Below are positions 17,004 to 25,212 of a stretch of 43,927 nt of DNA, in pieces. This DNA is from Deinococcus marmoris DSM 12784. GTDB lineage: Bacteria > Deinococcota > Deinococci > Deinococcales > Deinococcaceae. The stretch spans positions 1 through 43,927 of the forward strand of contig NZ_JNIV01000034.1 of the NCBI RefSeq assembly GCF_000701405.1, given 5' to 3'. The notes beneath the pieces were generated by a model. That model was not told the DNA's origin and ran no database searches. It worked only from the letters and a program-made list of their open reading frames with translations. How positions within the stretch are numbered: the stretch's first letter is position 1; each line of letters starts with the position of its first letter. The translations under genes were made by a program, and so were the position numbers.

Positions 17004-17732
17004 CTCAGCATCGGCGTCTGTCATGCCGTGCGGAGCGGCGGCCAACTCCACCACCTGAATATGGGGCCAATGCCTACTCACCTGGCGCAACGCACTCACA
17101 CGCACCACCGGATCGCGAGCACCGCCGAGTAACAGCACCGGGCGTGGGACAAGCGCCAGATCCGGGAGCGCGCTCCGGTGTTCAATCGAGCGGGCAAGCT
17201 GATAGAAGCGCCAGATCCCGGTCCGGACGTACGCACTCAGGCAAAGCGGCCAGAAGCCCAGTCGTTCCCGGGGGATGTCCCGCAGCAACCGCCACACTTG
17301 CCTGGGTAGGCTGGGATTCTCGGGAAGACCCGTCGGTGCCACCGCGATCAATGGTCCGGTGAGCTGGGGATAACGCCCGGCAAGCTGAAGGACCACTTCT
17401 CCTCCGAGCGAGTGACCCACGAGGACCGGACGGCTGATCTGCTGCGTCTCCAACCACAGGGCCAGGTGATCGGTCAACTGCGCCACGCTGACCGCATCGT
17501 TCCAGCGCCCCTGAGAGAGACCCTGGCCTGGCGGGTCATAAAGCCAGACGGTGTAATGCTGGGCCAGCAGGTGGGCCAGCCGGAGGTACATCCATGAAGC
17601 GCAGCCCAGTCCTGGAACGATCACTGCCGTGATCGGGTGACCGCGCCCGTACACCCGGGCGTGGGTGCGCAGACCGCGCACCTCGCAGTACACCGCCTGG
17701 CCCCTTGGTTCTGCCTGAGTGCGCTTAGCCAC
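16974..17732 (-). pseudogene. Alpha/beta hydrolase, C-terminus cut by IS6
   Basis: An alpha/beta hydrolase of about 250 codons. It has the oxyanion region PGLGCASWMYLRLAHLL, the nucleophile elbow VGHSLGGE (Ser) and the acid position GARDPVVRVSAL. The catalytic His is probably in AAPHGMTDA. The genuine sequence stops at the IS tip (17003); the last eight codons (CVALTEVG) are read from the IS, so perhaps 15-20 native residues are missing. The lesion lies just after the likely His, so residual activity is possible. I place the start at the GTG 17732; the frame extends to 17819 without homology. Confidence 0.7.
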
Positions 17733-17869
17733 GCAGCGGCCCTTGCCCGGCTTCAAGCGGAATGAGCTTCTGGACCCAAGAGCTGGAAGCAGGGCTTCCT
17801 GTATCCAAAAATCCTGCACGCGAAGATTTTTTCAAGCGAGAAGACTCCACCCAGCAGCTTCTGAACCCT

Positions 17870-18673
17870 TCATTCGATCACGATTTTCGTGGGATCGAAA
17901 TCTATCTCAGGAAACTGCGGGTTCATGTCGTTCAGGGTCTCCAGCAGGATCTGCGTGATCAGGTCATTTCTGAACCACTTGTGGTCGGCGGGAATCATGT
18001 ACCAGGGGGCCGTAGGCGTACTGGTGGCGCTGAGCGTGTCCTCGTAGGCCTTGGTGTAGTCGTCCCACAGGGCACGCTCACTCAGGTCATTTTCACTGAA
18101 CTTCCACTGCTTTCTTGGCTTGTCCAGCCGGTCCTGGAAGCGGCGCTTTTGCTCGTCCTTGCTGATGCTCAGGTGGAATTTCAGAATCCGGGTGCCACGG
18201 TTTTGCAGGGAGACCTCAAAGGCACGAATCTCGTCGTACCGGCGTTGGATCTCCTGTTTGTCCACTTCACCGTGGACCCGTGTGACCAGCACATCTTCAT
18301 AGTACGAACGGTTAAAGACCCCGATCATTCCAGCCGCTGGCGTATGCGCGTGAACCCGCCAGAGAAAGTCATGGCTCAGCTCCAGAGGAGTGGGTTCTTT
18401 GAACGCGGTCACGTTGACGCCCTGTGGGTTCAGGCCAGTGAACACGTGCTTGATGGTTCCGTCCTTGCCGCCAGCGTCCCGGGTCTGCAACACGACGAGC
18501 AGACTCTGCTGTTCTTCGGCATACAGCCGTTCCTGAAGCTTGACCAACTGAAGCTTCAGTTGAGGTCTGCGGACTTTGACTTCCTCCTTGCTGACGCCCT
18601 TGGTTCCGTCGGTGGTGTGGTCCTTGAGACTTAACTTCTTCCCTTCACGAACCTGATAGGCCTCAATCTTCAT
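17870..18673 (-). CDS. ppk2: Polyphosphate kinase 2 (PPK2), class III-like
   Basis: 267 residues of a PPK2-family enzyme, which phosphorylates nucleotides with polyphosphate. The Walker A-type loop (LQTRDAGGKDGTIKHVF), the Walker B/lid region (NRSYYEDVLVTRVHGEV) and the C-terminal WYMIPADHKWFRN block are all present. Length and sequence resemble the D. radiodurans class III enzyme, which acts on both AMP and ADP (family knowledge). The ATG at 18673 is preceded at 6 bases by TACCCT, a -10-like box, suggesting a leaderless message. It is transcribed alone, away from the hydrolase remnant. Confidence 0.9.
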   Translation of the reverse strand: MKIEAYQVREGKKLSLKDHTTDGTKGVSKEEVKVRRPQLKLQLVKLQERLYAEEQQSLLVVLQTRDAGGKDGTIKHVFTGLNPQGVNVTAFKEPTPLELSHDFLWRVHAHTPAAGMIGVFNRSYYEDVLVTRVHGEVDKQEIQRRYDEIRAFEVSLQNRGTRILKFHLSISKDEQKRRFQDRLDKPRKQWKFSENDLSERALWDDYTKAYEDTLSATSTPTAPWYMIPADHKWFRNDLITQILLETLNDMNPQFPEIDFDPTKIVIE

Positions 18674-18707
18674 CGGCGCAGGGTAACACCAGCACTGGTC
18701 CAGCCTC

Positions 18708-18840
18708 CTAGCGGAAAAGTTCACGAAACGGCGGGATAGGGAGCCGGATGACGCCCTCGATACCGCTCCCTCCCTGGCCGCTCTCAGGGTTGTCGATGAT
18801 CAGGGCGCTCTTGAAAGGGATTGACGGTTCAGAGGTCATG
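18708..18840 (-). CDS. Possible 43-residue small protein upstream of ppk2
   Basis: A short frame (MTSEPSIPFKSALIIDNP, then a Gly-rich segment and a basic end RELFR) ends 34 bases before ppk2 on the same strand. No ribosome site or known family is apparent. The rest of 18841-19048 holds no gene I can support. It could be noise. Confidence 0.25.
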
Positions 18841-19048
18841 AAAATCGGTACAGCACAAGGTTTTGGCTTGATCCTTGGGGAACAGTTCAGGTCCAGGGGT
18901 CTCCTCATTGCGTTCCTGAACCAGAGAAGCTGAGAAGGGGGCTCCAGTCATTTTTTAGGCTGAGTCCGTATCTCTTCTTCGCTCTACGACGCAGCGTTGC
19001 AAGTCCACTTAGATTGAAAACCCCGTCTCACCAAATCAGCACTTCTGG

Positions 19049-21049
19049 TCACCTCACACGTTCAATGACCAGGGCCGTCGCATTGTCTGGTGCGCCCGAC
19101 GCCAGACTCAGTTCGATCAGTCGGTCTACCACCCCTTGGAGCGAAGGTTCGTGGAGCAAAAGATCGTGCAGCACATCTGGCAGCACCTCACCCCACACCC
19201 CATCTGAAATCAAGAGGACACGGCTGCCCACAGGCACCTCCAGCGGCTCTGGAAAAACCTGAACATAATTGTCCTGTGCGGCCCGCAAACTGCCCAGTGA
19301 ACGCAGCACCTTGTTGCGTTCCGGGCTGACCTGGGCTTCTTCCGGCGTCATCTGACCGCTAGCAACCATGGCCGCCACATAAGAATGATCTTTGCTGAGC
19401 TGCTGCACTGCGCCGCCCTGAGCCAGGTACGCACGGGTATCTCCTACATGCCCCAGTTGCAACTGCGTCCCGCAGATTTCTATCCCGGTGAGCGTACAGC
19501 CTCCGTCGCGGCCTTGCATATCTGCCAGGACCGCAGCATTGGCTTCCCAGACCTGGGCTTCCAACGTGGGTGCCTCTGAACCCAGAAAAGCGCGGACTGC
19601 TGCCTGACTGGCCACTTCACCTGCCGCCATGCCGCCCATCCCGTCGGAGACGACGGCCCGCAACGTCACTGCTCCGCCGCCGTGTTGCCCGGTCTGATGC
19701 CACACGAACCCGTAAGCATCCTCGTTGGTGGGCCGTTCGGGGTTCAGGCCGATGTCGGTGGCCGCTGCCAGTTGATAGACCGGCAGTCTGGCTGACGCCG
19801 CCCTGAGGGCGGCCAGCAATTCAGTGGGCGTCAGGCGCTGCGGCAAGGGAGCCAGCATCCCACTCAGGAGTTGCGGCACGCCCGAAGCATTGACGCCCGC
19901 CAGCACAATGGACGACGGCCCGTCGGTGGGCAGGGGACGCCCAGTCAGCCACTGGAAAAACAGTGCTCCCAGCAAATACACCCCGCTTTTTGCGTCTGCG
20001 AGTTGCCCCTCCTGGACCTCAGGCGGCGTAAAGTTGTCGCGCAAAGTGGGTTGAGCCGCTTCGCCCAGCCGGGCCACTTGCGGCGGCAGCCTCAATTTCA
20101 CTCCCTCGCGGGTTAATTGAACGCTGAGCGGATCAAGGTCAATGACGGCGTAACCCTGTTTTTCCAGCGCAAAGAGCAAACGGGCCAGGTCAGTCAGGTA
20201 CGCCCGCGCTGTGGCGGAATCAAGCGGCAGTGTCAGGGGCGTCCCCTCGGTGGGGGCCAGCACCCACAGATCGCCCACCTGGGTGACCCTGGGCAGTAGC
20301 CTGTGGGGACGCAACTCTGCCCACAGCGGCTGGGGGCGCACATAGACATCTACGCTGGGACCAGCGCCCAAGGCGTTGGCGCTAAACCAGCCACGTCCCA
20401 GGTCCTGATTGAGCTGATAGCCGCTGACCACCTCACCTGCCTGCGGACCTTGCAGGGCGACGGTTGGCGCGTAGGTTTCTTCTTCCAGCTCACCAGTCAC
20501 AAAGCTGGAACGGTCCGAGAGACCATCTGTAGGCGCGACTTCGAACCCACGTTCCAGCCCACTGAGCGGTTCTGTAACGGCTGATTGTGCTTCGTCAATC
20601 AGGCTGTCTGTGGTGGATACAGGTGCTGTACCCACATCGCGGTCTAAAGACACTGAGCTGTTTGAAGGGGTTGAACTCTCTGGAGCCGCTGGCCCATCTT
20701 CACCGAGAGGATTTTCCAACCCGGCTGCGCTGTCTGAATCATCAGCGTCCGGGATATCAACTGGACCCTCCCCAGCGTCTGGGCTTTCCAGAACTTCGCT
20801 AGTGGTGGCCTCGAACGCCGCGCTGTCCACACCGCCTATATCCGGTGGAGAGGGAAAGGCGTAGTCCACATCCAGCAGATCGTCCGCGTGCTGCTTGTCA
20901 GTGAGATCATCCAGCGTTTTCGTTTCAAGCGGCAGTGCCGACTCTATGGGCGGCAGCAGTGCAACAAGCGGTTCGGGCGGCTGGGTTTCAGGCTGCCGAA
21001 CCTGCTCGGCGGCGGCCAGATCGTGTGGCGCATCATCAGGCTGGGTCAT
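19049..21049 (-). CDS. Pseudokinase-PP2C phosphatase fusion
   Basis: 666 residues. Residues 1-205 are acidic, Ser/Pro-rich and probably disordered. Residues about 210-425 have a protein-kinase-like layout but lack catalytic hallmarks: VIDLDPLSV replaces the HRD loop and there is no DFG or clear ATP-binding lysine. Residues about 428-666 form a complete PP2C Ser/Thr phosphatase with metal-binding acids in RPTNEDAYGF, VVSDGMGGMA, LGHVGDTRAYL, LLISDGVWG and SGAPDNATAL. It is the last gene of the VWA-kinase-FHA-phosphatase operon and starts 1 base after the FHA stop. It probably reverses phosphorylation by the operon's kinase; the pseudokinase may dock it to that kinase or to targets (inference). 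Confidence 0.85.
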   Translation of the reverse strand: MTQPDDAPHDLAAAEQVRQPETQPPEPLVALLPPIESALPLETKTLDDLTDKQHADDLLDVDYAFPSPPDIGGVDSAAFEATTSEVLESPDAGEGPVDIPDADDSDSAAGLENPLGEDGPAAPESSTPSNSSVSLDRDVGTAPVSTTDSLIDEAQSAVTEPLSGLERGFEVAPTDGLSDRSSFVTGELEEETYAPTVALQGPQAGEVVSGYQLNQDLGRGWFSANALGAGPSVDVYVRPQPLWAELRPHRLLPRVTQVGDLWVLAPTEGTPLTLPLDSATARAYLTDLARLLFALEKQGYAVIDLDPLSVQLTREGVKLRLPPQVARLGEAAQPTLRDNFTPPEVQEGQLADAKSGVYLLGALFFQWLTGRPLPTDGPSSIVLAGVNASGVPQLLSGMLAPLPQRLTPTELLAALRAASARLPVYQLAAATDIGLNPERPTNEDAYGFVWHQTGQHGGGAVTLRAVVSDGMGGMAAGEVASQAAVRAFLGSEAPTLEAQVWEANAAVLADMQGRDGGCTLTGIEICGTQLQLGHVGDTRAYLAQGGAVQQLSKDHSYVAAMVASGQMTPEEAQVSPERNKVLRSLGSLRAAQDNYVQVFPEPLEVPVGSRVLLISDGVWGEVLPDVLHDLLLHEPSLQGVVDRLIELSLASGAPDNATALVIERVR

Positions 21050-21050
21050 G

Positions 21051-21848
21051 TCAACTCTGGTGGAAAATCAGCATCAGGTTGCCGAAGGCCAATTCGTCGC
21101 CGTCAGTCAGCGGAGTCGGTTCTTGCAGGCGCGGCGAGAATCCCGTTTCGCCTTTGTGCTTGATATACACGCCGTTGGTGGACCCAAGGTCACGCACGGT
21201 CCACCGGCCTTGTTCTCGGTACAGCTCGGCGTGGCGGCGCGAGATATGCTCCTGCCCACCCAGGCCGCTCAAGTCGATGTCCACGGGGCCGCTGGAGGCG
21301 TCGAAGCGCCCCACAACCAGACGCTCCCCTTGCAGCGGAATAAATTCGCCAGTCGGCGCACCAAATTTCTTGATGCCGAGTTTGGCTTCTCCAGTGGGGG
21401 CGTCCGGGGACGCTTCGGCCACAGGCGTGTCGGGGCCTGTGGCAGAGGCCCCAGAGATGGGGAAGGACTCCTCGGGGTTGGGGACTTCAGGCGCAGGCCC
21501 TTCAGACGCGGTTTCAACGGGTAACTCTGCTCCAGGCGCGGCTTCTTCAACTTCAGACTCCGTTGATGGGGCCGTCTCGGCGCCCGACTCTGCGTTGGAC
21601 GGGGTGGCTACAACTTGCGACGTTGCGTCAACCACCTCAGAAACAGCTCCATCTTCACTTGTGGTGGAGGCTCCCTGGGACAAAATTTCTTCAGGAAGCG
21701 CTTCTTCGGGCAGGGCCTCTTGAACGAAGGTTTCAGGCGTCGCGGTGGAGGTGGGTACAGTGGCGGCGGACAACTCCACGCCGCACCCTTCACAGTAGGT
21801 GGTGCCTTCGAGATTGACGGTGCCGCAGACGGGGCAAAGAATGGTCAT
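21051..21848 (-). CDS. Zinc-ribbon FHA-domain protein
   Basis: 265 residues. An N-terminal zinc ribbon (LCPVCGTVN, YCEGCGVEL) is followed by a long acidic Glu/Ser/Pro-rich linker (about 30-160). The C-terminal FHA domain carries the phosphothreonine-binding residues of the family: VVGRFD, ISRRHAEL and VRDLGSTNGVYI. FHA domains read phospho-Thr, so this is the likely adaptor for the neighbouring kinase, whose N-terminus carries a matching zinc ribbon. It starts 18 bases after the kinase gene. Confidence 0.9.
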   Translation of the reverse strand: MTILCPVCGTVNLEGTTYCEGCGVELSAATVPTSTATPETFVQEALPEEALPEEILSQGASTTSEDGAVSEVVDATSQVVATPSNAESGAETAPSTESEVEEAAPGAELPVETASEGPAPEVPNPEESFPISGASATGPDTPVAEASPDAPTGEAKLGIKKFGAPTGEFIPLQGERLVVGRFDASSGPVDIDLSGLGGQEHISRRHAELYREQGRWTVRDLGSTNGVYIKHKGETGFSPRLQEPTPLTDGDELAFGNLMLIFHQS

Positions 21849-21866
21849 GGTGGTTCCTCCGGGGAA

Positions 21867-23462
21867 TTAGAGAGAGATACGGCGAATGAGGATCAGAAAG
21901 ATGATGGCGAGAACGGCCGACGCCACACTGGCGCTGACGACGGTGGGCCAGTGAAAGCCAGCCCCCTGGGTGTAGAGATACGCCGCCGCCCCCGCCCCCA
22001 CAGGAAGAGCCAGCGGCAGGGCAAACCACAACAGCCCCCCTGCAAGCGCGCCTGCTCCTGCCCCCGCTGCGGCGGCCAGGACGTATTCGGTGGTCTGAAT
22101 CGGCGCAGCCACGTATTCCCCCAGTGACCAGGCGGCAACCCCCGCACCCAGCACACTGCTCCATACGATGAAGACGATGCGCGTCACCGGAGCGGGAGAT
22201 TTGGGAGCGGGTAAGTTCGGGGGGGGCGCAGGCGGAGCAGCCGTGGGCGCGGAAGGTGGAACAGGCGGCGTGGGAACAGGTTTCGGCATGGCCCGGGGCG
22301 GCGCTGGAACGGGGGTGGGCGCAGGTGCCGAGGGAAGGGGGGTGGGCGACGGAGGCGCGGCTCTGGGCGCAGATTTCGGTGGAATCACCACGGGCGGCAC
22401 CGGAACGGGTCCCGGCCTGGGTGCAGTGGGCCGGGATGGTGGCGGCTGAGGGACTGGCGACCGGGGCGTGGAAGGTCTAGGCACAGGTATGGGGGGAACG
22501 GGTGAAGAGGGTGCAGCAGTCCTTGGCGTTGAAGTCGGCATTGCCAGGATCGCCAGCAGCGCTTGCGCGCTCTGCGGACGGTCTTCCACGCGCAGCGCCA
22601 TCGCCTGAGTCACGGCGCGGCGCAGTCCCGGCAAGGTTGCCTCAGGCATCGGCGGTAAAGGCGTACCCAGCATCAGGTCTGTGGCAGGTGGCGGCATCTG
22701 CCCGGTCAGGGCATGCAACAACGTGGCTCCCAGCGCGTAAATATCGGTGTAGGGTCCGAATCGCCCCGAATTCCCGTACTGCTCCAGCGGCGCGTAACCG
22801 GGCGTGACCAGCCGGGTATGGCTCAGCGTTTTGCCCGTGACGAAGGCCCGCACCGAACCAAAGTCGATCAGCACGATGCGTCCGGTCTGATTGAAAAAGA
22901 TGTTGTCGGGCTTGATGTCGCGGTGCAGCAGCCCACGCTGATGAATCAGCTCGAGCGTTTTCGCTACTGAACGGGCCACCTCGAACACCACGCCCGGGGG
23001 CATGGGGCCGCGTTTTTCGATCAAACCGCCCAGGGTGCTGCCCTCCAGGAATTCCATCACCAGGTAAGCGGTGCTGTTCTCCTCGAAATAGTTCATGACT
23101 TTCACGATGCCGGGATCGTTAAAGCTGGCCAGCACTTTTGCCTCGTCCAGGAAGCCTGTCTTGGTGGCCTGATACTGGACGCTGCTGATGTTACCCGGTG
23201 CAACCACCGTTTTGCTGCGCCGCGAAGACCCGTCCAGGAACAGCTCTTTGATGGCGACTTTGAGGCCCAGCCGGGTGTCTTGCCCGGCATAGGTAATCCC
23301 GAAGCCACCCTGTCCCAGCACCCGGCTCAGGGTGTACTGACCGTCCACCAGGGCGGTGCCAACGGGCAAGGCCACCAGTCCTGAGGAGGTCAGCGGCGCG
23401 CCGCAAGTGCGGCAGACCGTTTCGCCGGACTGAACAGCAGCGCCGCAGACGGGGCAGTTCAC
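21867..23462 (-). CDS. Membrane Ser/Thr protein kinase with N-terminal zinc ribbon
   Basis: 531 residues. An N-terminal zinc ribbon (CPVCG, CRTCG; residues 3-21) leads into a complete Hanks-type kinase (about 40-308): glycine loop VLGQGGFG, Lys72 in VAIKE, catalytic HRDIKPDN (180-187), metal site DFG (200-202), and an activation segment with Thr in LVTPGYAPLEQY. A Pro-rich linker (about 310-425) connects to three or four C-terminal membrane helices (about 427-527), so the kinase should face the cytoplasm. It starts 4 bases downstream of the VWA gene stop. Confidence 0.95.
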   Translation of the reverse strand: MNCPVCGAAVQSGETVCRTCGAPLTSSGLVALPVGTALVDGQYTLSRVLGQGGFGITYAGQDTRLGLKVAIKELFLDGSSRRSKTVVAPGNISSVQYQATKTGFLDEAKVLASFNDPGIVKVMNYFEENSTAYLVMEFLEGSTLGGLIEKRGPMPPGVVFEVARSVAKTLELIHQRGLLHRDIKPDNIFFNQTGRIVLIDFGSVRAFVTGKTLSHTRLVTPGYAPLEQYGNSGRFGPYTDIYALGATLLHALTGQMPPPATDLMLGTPLPPMPEATLPGLRRAVTQAMALRVEDRPQSAQALLAILAMPTSTPRTAAPSSPVPPIPVPRPSTPRSPVPQPPPSRPTAPRPGPVPVPPVVIPPKSAPRAAPPSPTPLPSAPAPTPVPAPPRAMPKPVPTPPVPPSAPTAAPPAPPPNLPAPKSPAPVTRIVFIVWSSVLGAGVAAWSLGEYVAAPIQTTEYVLAAAAGAGAGALAGGLLWFALPLALPVGAGAAAYLYTQGAGFHWPTVVSASVASAVLAIIFLILIRRISL

Positions 23463-23466
23463 CGTC

Positions 23467-24855
23467 CTAAGCTCCGGTCAGCCTGCGAATTTCCTCATCG
23501 GTGGGCAGCCCGCTTGCACCGCTGTCCGCTTTGAGGGTCTGTGTTTTTGCGCCCAGCCGCATGGTCTTGGCAGTGCCGAGACTGATGGTCTTGCTGCTGC
23601 CCAGCTCACCGATGGCCCGGTCGAGCACCTGGGTCATTGCGCCGTTCCCGAGGCGCTGGGTCATGCTCCGGGCCTGCTCCAGGGTCCTGGCCGCCTGTTC
23701 AGGGTTGCTCTGCGCTTCCCGACTTGCCTGTGCGACCAGACCTTCAATGTTGCGCTGCTGAACCCACTGCATCACGTCCCCGTCCACCCGCGCCGCCATC
23801 GTTTCGTCACCAGTAAATTCCACGACCACGTCCAGCGGCGGCAACTCGCCCCGGTAATTCGCGCCGGGAACCTCGTAGGTCAGGCCCATCTGGGCCAGCC
23901 GCATTCGGGCGGTGGGGCGCTCGGGCAGTGTGAATTCCAGAATGTAGCTCGCGCCTGCTCCGGCTTCCACGTTGCCGAGGAGCAGTGGCCCACCCGTGTT
24001 GGTCACTTCGGTCTGGGTGGGCTGCACACGGGTCACCCGCTCCAGGACCACGTCTTTGACGGCGCGTACGGTCAGGGCCACATTGGTCACCACTTCGTTG
24101 GCCGCCTGCTGGAGATCGCCGAGCAGTGCGGCAGGCAGATCGGACGCCCGCACGGCAGGAGGCTGGGGGTTTTGGGTGTCAGGGACCACGTCGATGGGCT
24201 GGCCCTGCGTGCGGTCCGTGATCTCGGTGAGCAGCTCTGTGTTCACGTCGTCGCCCACGCCGATGGTGGTCACGGACACCTGCATTCCAGCGAGGACGCC
24301 CGCCTGCTCCTGCACCACGGCGGCGTCAAAGGCCTGCCCATCGGTGAGAAGGACCATCCGGCGGCTGCCCGATTCGGTTTCCAGGACTTTTGCTCCCGCT
24401 TTCATGCCTGCGCCCATCTGGGTCCCGCCCGAATACCAGTCCAGTTGATCGGTGGCCCCCAGCAGGGCGGCCCGGTTGCTCGCGTCAGTGAAGGGAACGA
24501 GGATTTCGGCCAGATCATCGAACTTGACCAGGGCCAGGCGGTCTTGCGGCTCAATCAGATCCGAGGTGATGATGCCGCGCAGCGCCTCGGTGACCAGTTG
24601 CAACTTATTTTTGCCGCCGCGCACGACCTCGTACCGCTGCCCATCGACCATGGTGGTCTGCCCAGTGTGTTCAGTCGGCTCAGTCACAACCTCGCGCATG
24701 GAGCCGGACGTATCAACCACGAACACCACCGATAGATTGGGCCTCGCCTGCGTGGCCTGTTGATTTGGCAAGAGACCGAGGAGCACAAACAACTTCTGAC
24801 CTGCGGTGTGGGCCAGCAGAAATTCTCGGTGGGGCCGCATTGTGGCGTCAAGCAT
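23467..24855 (-). CDS. VWA-domain protein (VIT/VWA-like), first gene of the phospho-signalling operon
   Basis: 462 residues. A von Willebrand A domain begins near SVVFVVDTSGSMREVV, with the metal-ion-dependent adhesion site DxSxS intact. Further acidic positions lie in YSGGTQMGAGM and VLLTDGQAFD. A beta-rich segment follows, then a C-terminal helical region with Thr-rich repeats (TISLGTAKTMRLGAKTQTL) that could be kinase substrates and FHA ligands (inference). No signal peptide is visible. The ATG at 24855 has AGGAGG 6 bases upstream, preferred over the open frame to 24912. Confidence 0.9.
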   Translation of the reverse strand: MLDATMRPHREFLLAHTAGQKLFVLLGLLPNQQATQARPNLSVVFVVDTSGSMREVVTEPTEHTGQTTMVDGQRYEVVRGGKNKLQLVTEALRGIITSDLIEPQDRLALVKFDDLAEILVPFTDASNRAALLGATDQLDWYSGGTQMGAGMKAGAKVLETESGSRRMVLLTDGQAFDAAVVQEQAGVLAGMQVSVTTIGVGDDVNTELLTEITDRTQGQPIDVVPDTQNPQPPAVRASDLPAALLGDLQQAANEVVTNVALTVRAVKDVVLERVTRVQPTQTEVTNTGGPLLLGNVEAGAGASYILEFTLPERPTARMRLAQMGLTYEVPGANYRGELPPLDVVVEFTGDETMAARVDGDVMQWVQQRNIEGLVAQASREAQSNPEQAARTLEQARSMTQRLGNGAMTQVLDRAIGELGSSKTISLGTAKTMRLGAKTQTLKADSGASGLPTDEEIRRLTGA

Positions 24856-25026
24856 GAATTGCCTCCTGTCGTGATTTTGCCCGTTGTGGCAGTGCATGAT
24901 AAGCAAGTTCAAACGTTGAGAACGTCATTGTTCGTTGGGAGTTCTGTTTGGCGTGGACTCCACTTGACCCGCAGCAAATGCACAGGCCAGATCAAGCGTT
25001 TCAGAGACTGTCTGGAAAGTTAACGA

Positions 25027-25128
25027 TCACGCGGCGACCGCGATCTGGGCAGCAAAAGCGGCGAGTTGGCGAATCATACGACGGATGAACCTGACCCTGA
25101 GATACCAAGTTGGCAGAAGCGCATTCAT
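25027..25128 (-). pseudogene. Possible IS tail: C-terminal transposase scrap and element end
   Basis: A 33-codon frame (MNALLPTWYLRVRFIRRM, then RQLAAFAAQIAVAA) ends a few bases before TTTCAGAGACTGTCTGGAAA (25000-25019), which looks like an IS terminal sequence. The Arg-rich then hydrophobic tail resembles the ends of some DDE transposases, but I cannot name the family. The rest of the 357-bp gap between the VWA and GH125 genes shows only promoter-type DNA (a TATCAT on the minus strand near 24898). Confidence 0.3.
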
Positions 25129-25212
25129 GCCCCCTCAAGCCACTCTTAAAGTCGGCTGCTTGTCACGTCACCAGCGCATATCCCAGAGCCCGCTGGACAA
25201 GTGCCGCTCGGC

